DNA of 64,000 nt from an uncultured Thalassotalea sp. (GTDB lineage: Bacteria > Pseudomonadota > Gammaproteobacteria > Enterobacterales > Alteromonadaceae), in contig CANMZP010000008.1 of the NCBI GenBank assembly GCA_947502355.1, forward strand, positions 91,799 through 155,798, read 5' to 3'. Positions within the stretch are counted from its first letter, which is position 1; the number at the start of each line of letters is the position of its first letter. Made by a program: the position numbers and the translations under genes. Positions 19,147 to 27,702 of the stretch are shown here, piece after piece. The notes beneath the pieces were generated by a model. It made no database searches, was not told the origin of the DNA, and saw only the letters and a list, made by a program, of their open reading frames with translations.

Positions 19147-19180
19147 AGCGAGCATATTGGAATAAAGAGAAAAGGCATGT

Positions 19181-19279
19181 GTATGGAGATCGCGGATCTC
19201 GCCTTAGGCTCGCCCGCGATGACGGGAAAGTGGCTCGTCATCGATGACAATGATGCAGCTAGTGCCTTGAGCACTAGCT
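19181..19279. repeat. REP-like intergenic palindromic element
   Basis: This compact, GC-richer block lies between soxR and the barrel gene. It has a stem ATCGCGG/CCGCGAT (19189-19195 with 19214-19220), an inner GCC/GGC hairpin, the palindrome GTCATCGATGAC (19237-19248), and a 9-bp hairpin AGCTAGTGC/GCACTAGCT (19257-19265 with 19271-19279) that reaches into the end of the barrel gene. It resembles the dispersed 'CGTCATCGCGGG' type elements of many gammaproteobacteria. No other copy is visible in this window. Confidence 0.5.
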
Positions 19280-20540
19280 ACCAGTAGTACTTAGCCGCTA
19301 GCTGCCATTGGCGCTCTATTAGGTCGACGGGTTCATTGTCGTACACTCTTGCCGGACGGTTGCTCTGTAGCCAGTTATATTCCCCTTGTAAAAACCAATT
19401 ATAGTTTAAACGGTATTGGTAACTGAGTGTCCAAGCTTTGCCGTATTCATTGTTATTATCTAATGGCATATTATCGTTATCGGTAACCGAAAACTCTTCC
19501 AGTCGCGTTGTGTATTGGTGCTTTCCTCGACGATGGGTTAATAGTACAAAGCCACTTTGGTAATCATTTTCGACTACTTTTCTGCCTCTTGGTGAGGTCA
19601 TTAACGTATCGCCAATCAGGAATTGGCTGATTAATCGTGTGCTTTTACCTAACTTGGTATTAATACCGGCGTAAGTGAATTTTGTATCCCAGGTATATTG
19701 TCCGCGCTTAAAGACCAGAGTATCTGCATTGTTATCGTAATACCCTAGGTTTACTTTGAGTTTGTTTGCCATGCTAAAGCGGGCATTAATGTCATAGCCA
19801 TAACGATGATCGAGCTCGATGAATGGATCGGTGTTCGGTGCCTGATGTCTAAGCCAATTACCAAACCGAGCGGCAACTGGGGGGATTTCTACCCGCTCGT
19901 GCCAGAGTGTTTGCCGACTACTCTGGGTCCAACCGCGCCATGAAAGTAACGTACCTACCGTATCGTTATGCTTATAAAACGAAGCACTCAGGCCAATATC
20001 GTATTTTTTATTATCAAACTTACCCAGTTTGTCCCAGTTTAACTCCAGTCCGGTATAGCGAACTTCTTCACCTATCCAGCTATTAAGGGTGGAAAAGGAT
20101 AAGGTGTACGGGGAAGTCCAACCGGTGGCATTATTTTCCAAAGAAATTCGAGGGTACATTATCCCCGCACGAGCTGAAAAACGATGACCAGATGGGTTGG
20201 GCAAGTCTTGGTATTTTATAAAAGCTTGTTCAAAACCTATTTCGCTGTCAAATTCGTCGACAAAAGCATGTGCTATTGCGTGAATTGACAAAGGGTTATC
20301 AAACTCAACTTGATAATTAATGGCTGCATGACCCACAGCCAGATTGCTATGAGGGTCGAAACGAAATTTACCGTAATGACCGTCAAGGTGAGAATCAATG
20401 CCATCGACATAGCTGTACCTTAAATCAATTAACCCGGTGACGGATTGCTCCACGGCATAGCTTGAATTTATGCTGGCATTAAGACTCAAGCAACTCAGCA
20501 GGGTGAGTAGTGTTGTCTTGTTGTATTTCTTCTTGTTCAT
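19278..20540 (-). CDS. Putative outer-membrane beta-barrel protein of the cupredoxin/EAL operon
   Basis: I do not recognise a named family. The 420-residue protein has a signal peptide (cleavage near 'NSSYA-VEQ'), repeated amphipathic strands ending in aromatic residues, and a C-terminal 'WQLAAKYYW', so an outer-membrane barrel is likely. It might be a channel or a structural partner of the cupredoxin-like protein. The gene starts inside the upstream phosphodiesterase gene (62-base overlap) with no good ribosome-binding site, so translation is probably coupled. Confidence 0.68.
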   Translation of the reverse strand: MNKKKYNKTTLLTLLSCLSLNASINSSYAVEQSVTGLIDLRYSYVDGIDSHLDGHYGKFRFDPHSNLAVGHAAINYQVEFDNPLSIHAIAHAFVDEFDSEIGFEQAFIKYQDLPNPSGHRFSARAGIMYPRISLENNATGWTSPYTLSFSTLNSWIGEEVRYTGLELNWDKLGKFDNKKYDIGLSASFYKHNDTVGTLLSWRGWTQSSRQTLWHERVEIPPVAARFGNWLRHQAPNTDPFIELDHRYGYDINARFSMANKLKVNLGYYDNNADTLVFKRGQYTWDTKFTYAGINTKLGKSTRLISQFLIGDTLMTSPRGRKVVENDYQSGFVLLTHRRGKHQYTTRLEEFSVTDNDNMPLDNNNEYGKAWTLSYQYRLNYNWFLQGEYNWLQSNRPARVYDNEPVDLIERQWQLAAKYYW

Positions 20541-22851
20541 CTATTTTTATTATTTTATAAGGGGCAATTGACAGCCAATCAAACAAATCAGGAGCCGGCA
20601 GTGGCCGACTAATATAATAACCTTGTGCTTTTTCACATTGATGTGTTTTTAACCATTGCAGCGTTTGTTTATCTTCAACACCTTCTGCAACCACGGTAAC
20701 TCCGAGTTTATGGGCGAGTTGAATGGTTGAACTAACAATGAGTTGATCCACCGGCTCATGCACCAGTTTTTGAATAAAGCACTTATCAATTTTTAGCTCT
20801 TGCACCGACAGGTTTTTAAGTTGCGCTAACGATGAGTAGCCAGTGCCATAATCGTCGATGGATAGATAAATCCCATGTTCTTTAAGCATCAAAATATTTT
20901 CAACGGCTTTGGAATTATGATCGATAAAGGCATCTTCGGTAATTTCAAATCGAATGACGTTATTTAATTTTGAATCATTACAAAGTTTTTCGATGAGCAT
21001 TGAACAAAAGAAGTCATCAAGCAGGTTTTCTGGTGAAATATTTACGGCAATACGCATTTCAATACCATTGGCCTGCCAAAAATAATACTGCTCTATGGCG
21101 CTTTTTATGACCCACAAGCTTAATGCTTTCATTTGTCCTGTTTGCTCAGTTATTTGAATAAAGGCATCAGGTGTTATCAAGCCATGAACCGGATGCTTCC
21201 AGCGCACGAGCGCTTCAACTTCTTTTATTGTGTCGGTTTTTAAACAGAGTTTGGGTTGGAAATATAAGGTAAATTCATTGTGTTCAATCGCAGTTTTTAT
21301 GCGGTTAACCAACTGCAAACGATCAAGGGTATTAAGGTCTATTTGCTTATCGTATAGCTGATACAAGGCATTATTACGTTTGGCGATTTGGACTGCAGAA
21401 TCCACCTCTTTGAGTAACTGATTAGAGCTAACATCTTTACTGGCGAATGTGACACCAATATTAACCTGTAAATGCAATACAATGTTTTGATAGATGAAGT
21501 TACTTTCAAATTGCTGATTGATTTGATTGATGCAAGCTTGAAGGTGCGCTTCTGTTTTATCGTCAAAGCGCATAATAAAGCCATTTCCTGAGCTATGGTA
21601 TAAAGGAACCTCCAGCGACTTTAACCTTTTTGCCACCTCCGCAATGACTTCATCTCCCACATCATGGCCGAGGGTATCGTTTATTTCCGCAAGGCGACGG
21701 ATGTTCAGTTGCACCAATATAAACGGGATCTGGCAATCGTCAATATCAAGGTAAAACTGATTGCGGTTAGGCAACAACGTTAAGCTGTCACGATAGGCCT
21801 GCATGCTAATTTTACTTTCACGAGAGCGTATGGCCTGTTGCATCTCTTCAAAATGCTTGGCAAGCAGTCTTAATTCGGTTGAGCGGCCAGTAAAAATTTG
21901 GCTGCTGTAGTCACCACTGGCAATCGACTTGGCAATGCTAACCAAGCGGCGTAGAGGCTGGGTTACTTTGCTGGCAATAAAATATGCGCCCAACAGAGAA
22001 ATGATCAAGGTGACAATGATCATTAACAATAATTGCAACGAATCTTCTTTAATTGAAGCGGTTAATGATGAACGTAAATGAAACGTTGAGGCGTATAGTG
22101 GTTTACCATCGACTTCCCCAAGCTTGTAATTGCTGATCACATAGTGATTCTCGGGATCGTTTTCAATTGGCGAAAAGGCGTTTTCCCAAAACGTATTGTT
22201 ATTTAGGGCCATCCATTGCCAATTAGCACCATCTTGCAAACCAAAGCCAACATTAAAGCTGGTTAAGTTGGCTAATCGCATGGTTAATTTCTGGTTTAGT
22301 TTATAGCCAAACCCGACATAGCCAATAACAATGTCGCCATTTATAATTGGGGCTAAGACGAGCTGAAATAATTCTTGATTGAATGAGTAAAAGTTCGCGG
22401 TAGCAAGGTTAGTGAGCCAATCTTGATGTTTAAATGGTGCGTGGGATTGTTTCGCGGTGGATACCCGTTTGGTATCTAAGTCGATGTCTTTCATAACCAG
22501 TTTTGCAAGGATCATGCCTTGATCATCAATGGCTATGGCAATATCGGAGTCAATTCTTTTACGGTGATTATTCAGCGCAACCAGTAAGCTACGAGTATCC
22601 TCATTGAGGACTTGTTTTAAGCCATAATCTTTGGCCGCTGTTTCGGCGAATGCGGTCAGGTAATAACTGCGATTGCGCATTTCATTTTTAAGGAGGGTTT
22701 CAGCCTGGTTAAGTTGGGAGCTTAATTTTTGTTGCTCAAGCTTTTTTGTTGATACCTGAGTCGTAAAAAACGATACCCCTTGCACGGCAATTAGCAACAC
22801 AATAAAACAAAAGAAAATGGTACTGCGTAAACTGCTAAATGAAAGTTTCAA
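20479..22851 (-). CDS. Membrane c-di-GMP phosphodiesterase with degenerate GGDEF and EAL domains
   Basis: The 790-residue sensor protein has TM1 at ~10-30, a periplasmic sensor domain to ~270, TM2 (~272-293), HAMP (~295-345), GGDEF domain (~350-500) and EAL domain (~515-770). The GGDEF signature is replaced by 'SGNGF' (421-425), so cyclase activity is unlikely. The EAL domain looks complete: 'EALVRW' (E546), 'NISPENLL', 'EITEDAF', 'DDYGTGYSS', 'LKIDKCFI', 'VAEGVED'. It should hydrolyse c-di-GMP, perhaps with GTP acting on the GGDEF domain. The start is TTG with AGGAG 7 bases upstream. It lies between cupredoxin and barrel genes. Confidence 0.88.
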   Translation of the reverse strand: MKLSFSSLRSTIFFCFIVLLIAVQGVSFFTTQVSTKKLEQQKLSSQLNQAETLLKNEMRNRSYYLTAFAETAAKDYGLKQVLNEDTRSLLVALNNHRKRIDSDIAIAIDDQGMILAKLVMKDIDLDTKRVSTAKQSHAPFKHQDWLTNLATANFYSFNQELFQLVLAPIINGDIVIGYVGFGYKLNQKLTMRLANLTSFNVGFGLQDGANWQWMALNNNTFWENAFSPIENDPENHYVISNYKLGEVDGKPLYASTFHLRSSLTASIKEDSLQLLLMIIVTLIISLLGAYFIASKVTQPLRRLVSIAKSIASGDYSSQIFTGRSTELRLLAKHFEEMQQAIRSRESKISMQAYRDSLTLLPNRNQFYLDIDDCQIPFILVQLNIRRLAEINDTLGHDVGDEVIAEVAKRLKSLEVPLYHSSGNGFIMRFDDKTEAHLQACINQINQQFESNFIYQNIVLHLQVNIGVTFASKDVSSNQLLKEVDSAVQIAKRNNALYQLYDKQIDLNTLDRLQLVNRIKTAIEHNEFTLYFQPKLCLKTDTIKEVEALVRWKHPVHGLITPDAFIQITEQTGQMKALSLWVIKSAIEQYYFWQANGIEMRIAVNISPENLLDDFFCSMLIEKLCNDSKLNNVIRFEITEDAFIDHNSKAVENILMLKEHGIYLSIDDYGTGYSSLAQLKNLSVQELKIDKCFIQKLVHEPVDQLIVSSTIQLAHKLGVTVVAEGVEDKQTLQWLKTHQCEKAQGYYISRPLPAPDLFDWLSIAPYKIIKIDEQEEIQQDNTTHPAELLES

Positions 22852-22861
22852 ATTGAGTCTC

Positions 22862-23527
22862 CTAATCGTACGCTTCTAAAAAGTCAAAATCGTCCATGTT
22901 TTCCTGTGTAGGCAGTGATTGTAATGCTTGCTGCAATGTGACTGTAACATCAAGTGCAGGATAAGAGAGTTGCTGACTAAATGACTTATCAACATCCCCC
23001 ATTTGTGGATGGAAAACAACAAGTCGATACTGGCCGTTCGGCAGGCTATCAAAAACCACTTGTCCGTTTTTACTGGCAATACCATAAAGGGGCGTGTCGA
23101 CAACCAATAAATGCCCAGCCATCCAGTCATGAATATTACAACCCATGGCAATTTCATCGGCTTGCTCAAAACGTAGAGTTTTGCCCTGAGCATCTTTTGC
23201 TATTTTAAAATCGAATTTAGAGTGGCCATTTAGAGAATAAATATGGTGGGTAATGTTGTCTTGATTGGCAAAAATCACATCTTTATGGCTTTGGGTAACC
23301 GCCAGGTAAGGAGCAAATTTTTTGTCTTTTTGTGAAATGGTCGTTAAAGGTGGTGCCGCAGGTAAAGCATTTACTTTTTGCCTTGTTTGCACGTCGTCTG
23401 GTAATAGGTAAGCAACCACCCCTTGAGCGGGTTGACCAGTAACTGTTTGCACCGTTATGGTTAGTGCGTAGCCCGGCAGACTACACAGTAACGCGGCTGA
23501 AAATAAGATGACTTTTATCGCTGTCAT
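22862..23527 (-). CDS. Periplasmic cupredoxin-like protein (methylamine-utilisation type)
   Basis: This 221-residue exported protein has a signal peptide ending near 'LPGYA'. A type-1 copper site is visible: His94/His95 in 'ITHHIYS' and Cys130, His133 and Met136 in 'GCNIHDWMAGH', the spacing of plastocyanin/MauL-like proteins. It could carry electrons or copper. It is first in a three-gene operon; the stop codon overlaps the ribosome-binding site of the phosphodiesterase gene. A role as ligand of the sensor domain, reporting copper or redox state, is a hypothesis based on gene order. Confidence 0.78.
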   Translation of the reverse strand: MTAIKVILFSAALLCSLPGYALTITVQTVTGQPAQGVVAYLLPDDVQTRQKVNALPAAPPLTTISQKDKKFAPYLAVTQSHKDVIFANQDNITHHIYSLNGHSKFDFKIAKDAQGKTLRFEQADEIAMGCNIHDWMAGHLLVVDTPLYGIASKNGQVVFDSLPNGQYRLVVFHPQMGDVDKSFSQQLSYPALDVTVTLQQALQSLPTQENMDDFDFLEAYD

Positions 23528-23638
23528 GTTGGGTAAAATATGCTCTTGTTATTATGTTTGTTACGTTTTTAACGCTTCTTTTACAATGGCAAATTATCGT
23601 TTAAAAATCAATCACAAAGTTAGACTAATCGGTTGTGC

Positions 23639-24541
23639 TTAAAGGCATTTTAGTTTGAGTTGGTCGATAAAAATCTCTTTAAGGAAGTTTATATCGTTGG
23701 TGCGCACATAATTAGGACGAATAACCAACGCAATGCGACGGTGTGGTCCTTGTTCATCTAAATGCGCAGCGTGCAATTCGGATTGATCAAAGATTAATTG
23801 ATCCAATGCCATTTGTGGCACCAAAGTAGAACCCATTTTACCGGCAACCATTTGGATTAGGGTGTGCAGACTGGTTGATGTTAACTCGGTATTTTCCGAG
23901 TGGTTTGTTAAACGACAGGCCGATAAAGCATGATCTTTTAAACAATGGCCGTCTTTAAGGAGCATCAGTTTTTCAAGGGCTAGTTCGCTGGCGGTTATTT
24001 CGGCTTTATCATTCGGACATTTATCTTTGTGATTTACCCAATAAAAGTCCTCTTGCCAAAATTCAAACGCCATTAAACCTTCAAGGTTATAAGGTAGTGC
24101 TAAAACGGCAGCATCCAAATCTCCATTGCGCACCATGTCTACCAGAACATGTGACTGCTCCTCTACCAACTGCAATTTAAAGTTGGGGTATTGTTTTCGT
24201 ACTTCGGGTAATACTTTAGGAAGTAAGTAAGGGCCTATGGTTGGTATTAGGCCGATGCTCATCGGTGTTGATAAAGGGGACTTGTGGCTATTGGCCAATA
24301 AGTTGAGTTCATCCATTTCCAGTTTAATGGTGCGCGCTTTGGTTAAAAACACTTTGCCCAGTTGGGTTACCAGTACTTTTTTATTGTTTCGCTCAAATAT
24401 TTGTACGCCTAGGTGACTTTCTAGCGCACTAATGGAGCTGCTTAACGTTGATTGCGAAACATGGCATAGCTCGGCTGCTTTTTTAAAGTGCAATGTTTTC
24501 TCGACGGCTAGGGCGTAAGACAGCTGTTTTAAGGAAATCAT
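23639..24541 (-). CDS. oxyR: OxyR, hydrogen peroxide-responsive LysR regulator
   Basis: OxyR is switched on by a disulfide between two cysteines: here Cys200 and Cys209 in 'GHCLKDHALSAC', matching Cys199/Cys208 of E. coli. The N-terminal helix-turn-helix 'FKKAAELCHVSQSTLSSSISALE' is LysR type. ATG 24541 gives 300 residues and aligns with the usual OxyR start; a TTG seven codons earlier is not needed. The gene is divergent from ahpC, the classic OxyR target, across ~200 bases. Confidence 0.93.
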   Translation of the reverse strand: MISLKQLSYALAVEKTLHFKKAAELCHVSQSTLSSSISALESHLGVQIFERNNKKVLVTQLGKVFLTKARTIKLEMDELNLLANSHKSPLSTPMSIGLIPTIGPYLLPKVLPEVRKQYPNFKLQLVEEQSHVLVDMVRNGDLDAAVLALPYNLEGLMAFEFWQEDFYWVNHKDKCPNDKAEITASELALEKLMLLKDGHCLKDHALSACRLTNHSENTELTSTSLHTLIQMVAGKMGSTLVPQMALDQLIFDQSELHAAHLDEQGPHRRIALVIRPNYVRTNDINFLKEIFIDQLKLKCL

Positions 24542-24628
24542 GATTTTACTCTTTAGGGTCAATCTATAGGGGCAAATAGCGGCAGGCCAATTTGACCTAC
24601 GGACTTTATGTTCGGTTTATTCGAATAT

Positions 24629-24676
24629 ATTAATCAAATTAATCAATTTTAACAAATCAAAGTGTCTGGGTATTAT
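24629..24676 (+). promoter_or_regulatory. Candidate ahpC promoter region
   Basis: TTAACA (24649-24654) and TATTAT (24671-24676) are 16 bases apart. Two direct 9-base repeats ATTAATCAA (24629-24637 and 24638-24646) lie just upstream. I could not fit a convincing four-part ATAG/CTAT OxyR site, so OxyR binding here is assumed from gene order only. Confidence 0.35.
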
Positions 24677-24738
24677 AGCTTCATTGAAAACGAACAACGA
24701 TTTCAACCAAAAATAATTTATATATGAGGAAAATCATC

Positions 24739-25302
24739 ATGGCACAAATTGGCAAATCAATCCCAGAATTTAAAGCTCAAGCATTTCACAATGGCGAGTT
24801 TGTAGAAGTAACATCTGAAAGCGTTTTAGGTAAGTGGGCAATCTTCTTATTTTACCCAGCTGACTTTACGTTTGTATGTCCAACAGAACTTGAAGATATG
24901 GCAAACCAATACGCTGAATTACAAGAACTAGGTGTAGAAGTTTACGCGGTATCAACCGATACGCACTTTTCTCATAAAGCATGGCATGACTCAAGTGAAG
25001 CGATTAACAAAATCAAATTCCCAATGCTAGGCGATCAAACCGGTCACATTACTCGCGGCTTTGATGTAATGATTGAAGAAGACCACATGGCACACCGTGG
25101 TACGTTCCTAGCAGACCCAGATGGCATTATCCAAGTTGCAGAAATTCATGCCGGTGGCATTGGTCGCTCAGCTAAAGATATGGTTCGCAAAGTGAAAGCA
25201 GCACAATACGTTCGTGCAAACGACGGTGAAGTATGTCCTGCAGCATGGGAGCAAGGTGAAGAAACCTTAACACCAAGCTTGGACCTTGTAGGTAAAATTT
25301 AA
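24739..25302 (+). CDS. ahpC: Alkyl hydroperoxide reductase subunit C (2-Cys peroxiredoxin)
   Basis: AhpC reduces hydrogen peroxide and organic peroxides, and is itself recycled by AhpF. The peroxidatic cysteine is Cys47 in '[16 protein letters not shown]'; the resolving cysteine is in '[10 protein letters not shown]'. From ATG 24739 the protein has 187 residues, the same as E. coli AhpC, with GAGGA 8 bases upstream. An ATG at 24724 is in frame but contains that ribosome-binding site in its own codons. A long hairpin follows before ahpF. Confidence 0.96.
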   Translation: MAQIGKSIPEFKAQAFHNGEFVEVTSESVLGKWAIFLFYPADFTFVCPTELEDMANQYAELQELGVEVYAVSTDTHFSHKAWHDSSEAINKIKFPMLGDQTGHITRGFDVMIEEDHMAHRGTFLADPDGIIQVAEIHAGGIGRSAKDMVRKVKAAQYVRANDGEVCPAAWEQGEETLTPSLDLVGKI

Positions 25303-25339
25303 ACCAACGCCTCGTTTTAAACTCGTTTTACACTTGTTT

Positions 25340-25386
25340 GCGCATACTGGCACATTTTCTTCCTTTTTAGCCAGTATGCGCCTTTT
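25340..25386 (+). terminator. Long hairpin between ahpC and ahpF (partial terminator)
   Basis: A perfect 12-bp stem GCGCATACTGGC/GCCAGTATGCGC (25340-25351 with 25370-25381) has an 18-base pyrimidine-rich loop and is followed by CTTTTC. It could stop a fraction of transcripts or protect the ahpC 3' end, giving more AhpC than AhpF. Confidence 0.6.
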
Positions 25387-25415
25387 CAACCCAGCTTATC
25401 CATTAAGGTAGCGCA

Positions 25416-27002
25416 ATGTTAAATCAAGAAATTTTAAACTCTCTAAAGCAGTACACTGCGACGATGAAGAACCCTGTCACCTTAGTTTTGCAACTGGGTG
25501 AGCATGAAAAGAAACAAGAATTGACTCAGTTCTTAGAGCAAATCTGCTCGGTATCAGACAACCTAAGGTTAGAGCATCGTGATGCCAACCTAATGAGCCC
25601 AATCAGCTTTGCTCTACAAGTGGATGACAAACTTAATGGCATCATATTTTCGGGCATCCCAGGTGGACATGAATTTAGCTCTTTGGTGTTAGCCATTTTG
25701 CAATCTTCGGGCAGTGAGTTAAAACTTGATGCCTCGATAAGTAATATGATCGCCAATGTGGCGGAAAAATTGCACTTTGAAGTGTTTGTTTCTTTAAGCT
25801 GTCATAATTGTCCTGATGTGGTGCAATCATTAAATAAATTCGCTCTGCTTAATCGCAACATTTCAAGTGAGATGATTGATGGTGGTTTATATCCAGAGCT
25901 TATAAAACATCGTGATATACAAGGTGTACCAAGTGTGTATTTAAACGGTGAGTTATTTGCAAACGGCAAAATAGATACCGCCCAATTGGTAGATAAACTT
26001 GTGGCAAAATATCCTGAAGTGGTAGCAAAACAACAGGCCGATAGCGTAAGTGAGCAATTACCTTTACAAGATGTCACGGTGATAGGTGGCGGACCTGCTG
26101 GTGTGGCAGCCGCTATTTACAGCGCTCGAAAAGGCCTTGCGGTTACCTTAATCGCTGACCGTATTGGCGGTCAGGTAAAAGATACGGTGGGCATTGAAAA
26201 CTTAATTTCAACGCCGAAAACCACGGGTACGGAATTAACGGCAAACATGTATCAACATTTGGCGGATTATGACATCACCATAAAAGAGCATGTTCGTGTT
26301 CAACACATCGATAAAGGTAGCGTGGTTGGCGGACTTAAAACCTTACAGCTTTCAAATTTTGAAGAAATTAAAACCAAAACGTTAATCATTGCCACAGGGG
26401 CTAAATGGCGTGAGCTTGGTGTACCAGGTGAGAAAGAAAATGTTGGCAGCGGCGTAGCGTATTGCCCACATTGTGATGGACCATTTTTCAAAGGCAAAGA
26501 CGTTGCCGTAATTGGTGGTGGTAACTCAGGGTTTGAAGCCGCTCTTGATTTAGCTGGTATGGTTAACAAAGTAACCCTGTTTGAGTTTTTACCTGAATTA
26601 AAAGCCGATAAAGTACTCATTGATAAAGCCCGAGCAAACCACAAAATTGACATTATTACTAATGCGGCAACTAAAGAAATCGTCGCTAAAGACGGGAAAG
26701 TGGTTGCCGTTGATTATATTGACCGAGAAACAGAGCAAGTGCACAGCAAAACATTAAGCGGTGTGTTTGTGCAAATAGGCTTAGTACCGAACAGTCATTT
26801 TGTTAAAGACGTGGTTGACCTAACCAAATTTGGTGAAATCATCATCAATGAAAAAGGTGAAACTTCAGAGCCAGGTATCTTTGCTTGTGGTGATGTAACC
26901 ACGGTGCCATATAAACAAATTGTCGTGGCAATGGGCGAAGGGTCTAAAGCGTCACTAGCCGCCTTCGATTACTTAATGAAGGAATATCAAGAAGCGAGCT
27001 AA
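25416..27002 (+). CDS. ahpF: Alkyl hydroperoxide reductase subunit F
   Basis: This flavoprotein passes electrons from NADH to AhpC. The 528 residues hold an N-terminal thioredoxin-like double domain with a CxxC at Cys129/Cys132 ('[10 protein letters not shown]'), then a thioredoxin-reductase-like part with FAD site '[17 protein letters not shown]', redox pair '[10 protein letters not shown]', and NAD site '[15 protein letters not shown]'. '[25 protein letters not shown]' is the C-terminal FAD motif. Length is normal for AhpF (~520). It is in an operon with ahpC. Confidence 0.96.
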   Translation: MLNQEILNSLKQYTATMKNPVTLVLQLGEHEKKQELTQFLEQICSVSDNLRLEHRDANLMSPISFALQVDDKLNGIIFSGIPGGHEFSSLVLAILQSSGSELKLDASISNMIANVAEKLHFEVFVSLSCHNCPDVVQSLNKFALLNRNISSEMIDGGLYPELIKHRDIQGVPSVYLNGELFANGKIDTAQLVDKLVAKYPEVVAKQQADSVSEQLPLQDVTVIGGGPAGVAAAIYSARKGLAVTLIADRIGGQVKDTVGIENLISTPKTTGTELTANMYQHLADYDITIKEHVRVQHIDKGSVVGGLKTLQLSNFEEIKTKTLIIATGAKWRELGVPGEKENVGSGVAYCPHCDGPFFKGKDVAVIGGGNSGFEAALDLAGMVNKVTLFEFLPELKADKVLIDKARANHKIDIITNAATKEIVAKDGKVVAVDYIDRETEQVHSKTLSGVFVQIGLVPNSHFVKDVVDLTKFGEIIINEKGETSEPGIFACGDVTTVPYKQIVVAMGEGSKASLAAFDYLMKEYQEAS

Positions 27003-27026
27003 TTGGACAGAACGAATTACAGTCAT

Positions 27027-27055
27027 AAAAAGGCAGGTTTTCCTGCCTTTTTAGC
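27027..27055. terminator. Shared terminator of ahpF and the prepilin gene
   Basis: An 11-bp stem AAAAAGGCAGG/CCTGCCTTTTT (27027-27037 with 27042-27052) has a TTTT loop. It is symmetrical with A and T flanks, so it should work in both directions. It includes the last codon of the minus-strand prepilin gene. Confidence 0.85.
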
Positions 27056-27557
27056 AACCAGAGGTAATCAATTCATACACTGGTTTACCGCCATCGCTTT
27101 GCGATTGTCGGTATTTAAAGCTGCAATTGTCATCCATTACTTTATTATCCCCATCCAAATCATAACCAATATACGTATCGTGCGGGTCGTCACGCTCTTC
27201 AACCAAATCGTCACTGGTATCAATTCGCTTGGTTAAATCGGCATTATCAAGGTAGCTCCAGATCAATCGCACATCTGGTTTGGATGGATCCCTTTGGTTA
27301 ATTTCAATTTTGCCATTTTGATCGATATCGATATCGGTAAATCGAGGATTAGGTTGCTCATAAACATAGCTCGGCAGCTGTGATTTTATAAACAATAAAT
27401 CGTTGGCCGATTGAACACTGGTTTGTACTTGAGTAATCACATTGATGCGAGTTTGTTTTGATAAATCAAGGTATTTAGGAACAGCAATCACGGCTAAAAG
27501 AGTCAAAATGACTACGGCTATGACCAGTTCGATTAAGGTAAAACCATTTCTTTTCAT
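27051..27557 (-). CDS. Type IV prepilin-like protein with Ca-binding-like loops
   Basis: The prepilin N-terminus 'MKRNG-FTLIELVIAVVILTLLAVIAVPKYL' has the cleavage glycine at 5 and Glu at mature position 5. The mature domain contains two calcium-loop-like stretches, 'DIDQNGKIEIN' (77-87) and 'DLDGDNKVMDDN' (123-134), and a likely disulfide pair Cys135/Cys168 at the C-terminus. The start is ATG 27557, with AGGGA upstream. No other type IVa pilus gene is near, so it is an orphan; it could be an MSHA-like or minor pilin. Confidence 0.82.
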   Translation of the reverse strand: MKRNGFTLIELVIAVVILTLLAVIAVPKYLDLSKQTRINVITQVQTSVQSANDLLFIKSQLPSYVYEQPNPRFTDIDIDQNGKIEINQRDPSKPDVRLIWSYLDNADLTKRIDTSDDLVEERDDPHDTYIGYDLDGDNKVMDDNCSFKYRQSQSDGGKPVYELITSGC

Positions 27558-27702
27558 TGTGTTCCCTACAACAACGCTTGGATCTGAGCAAGACAAGGAA
27601 TATTTTTCGCAATAATATGGCTAATTTGTTGCCAGTGCAATACCTCTATAAATTTTTAGTTTAGAATCTATTAACGGGTTGAAAGAAACAATTGAGGTAA
27701 TC

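Noticed and set aside
19278..20540. Second OprP-type porin
   Set aside because: It is a barrel with signal peptide, but it lacks the OprP-like segments seen at 3998-5122, and no Pho box precedes its operon.
24563..24738. Classical four-part OxyR site between oxyR and ahpC
   Set aside because: Single ATAG and CTAT pieces exist, but not with the 7-base spacing of the consensus.
27003..27236. Short plus-strand ORF after ahpF
   Set aside because: It contains the terminator and lies antisense to the prepilin gene.
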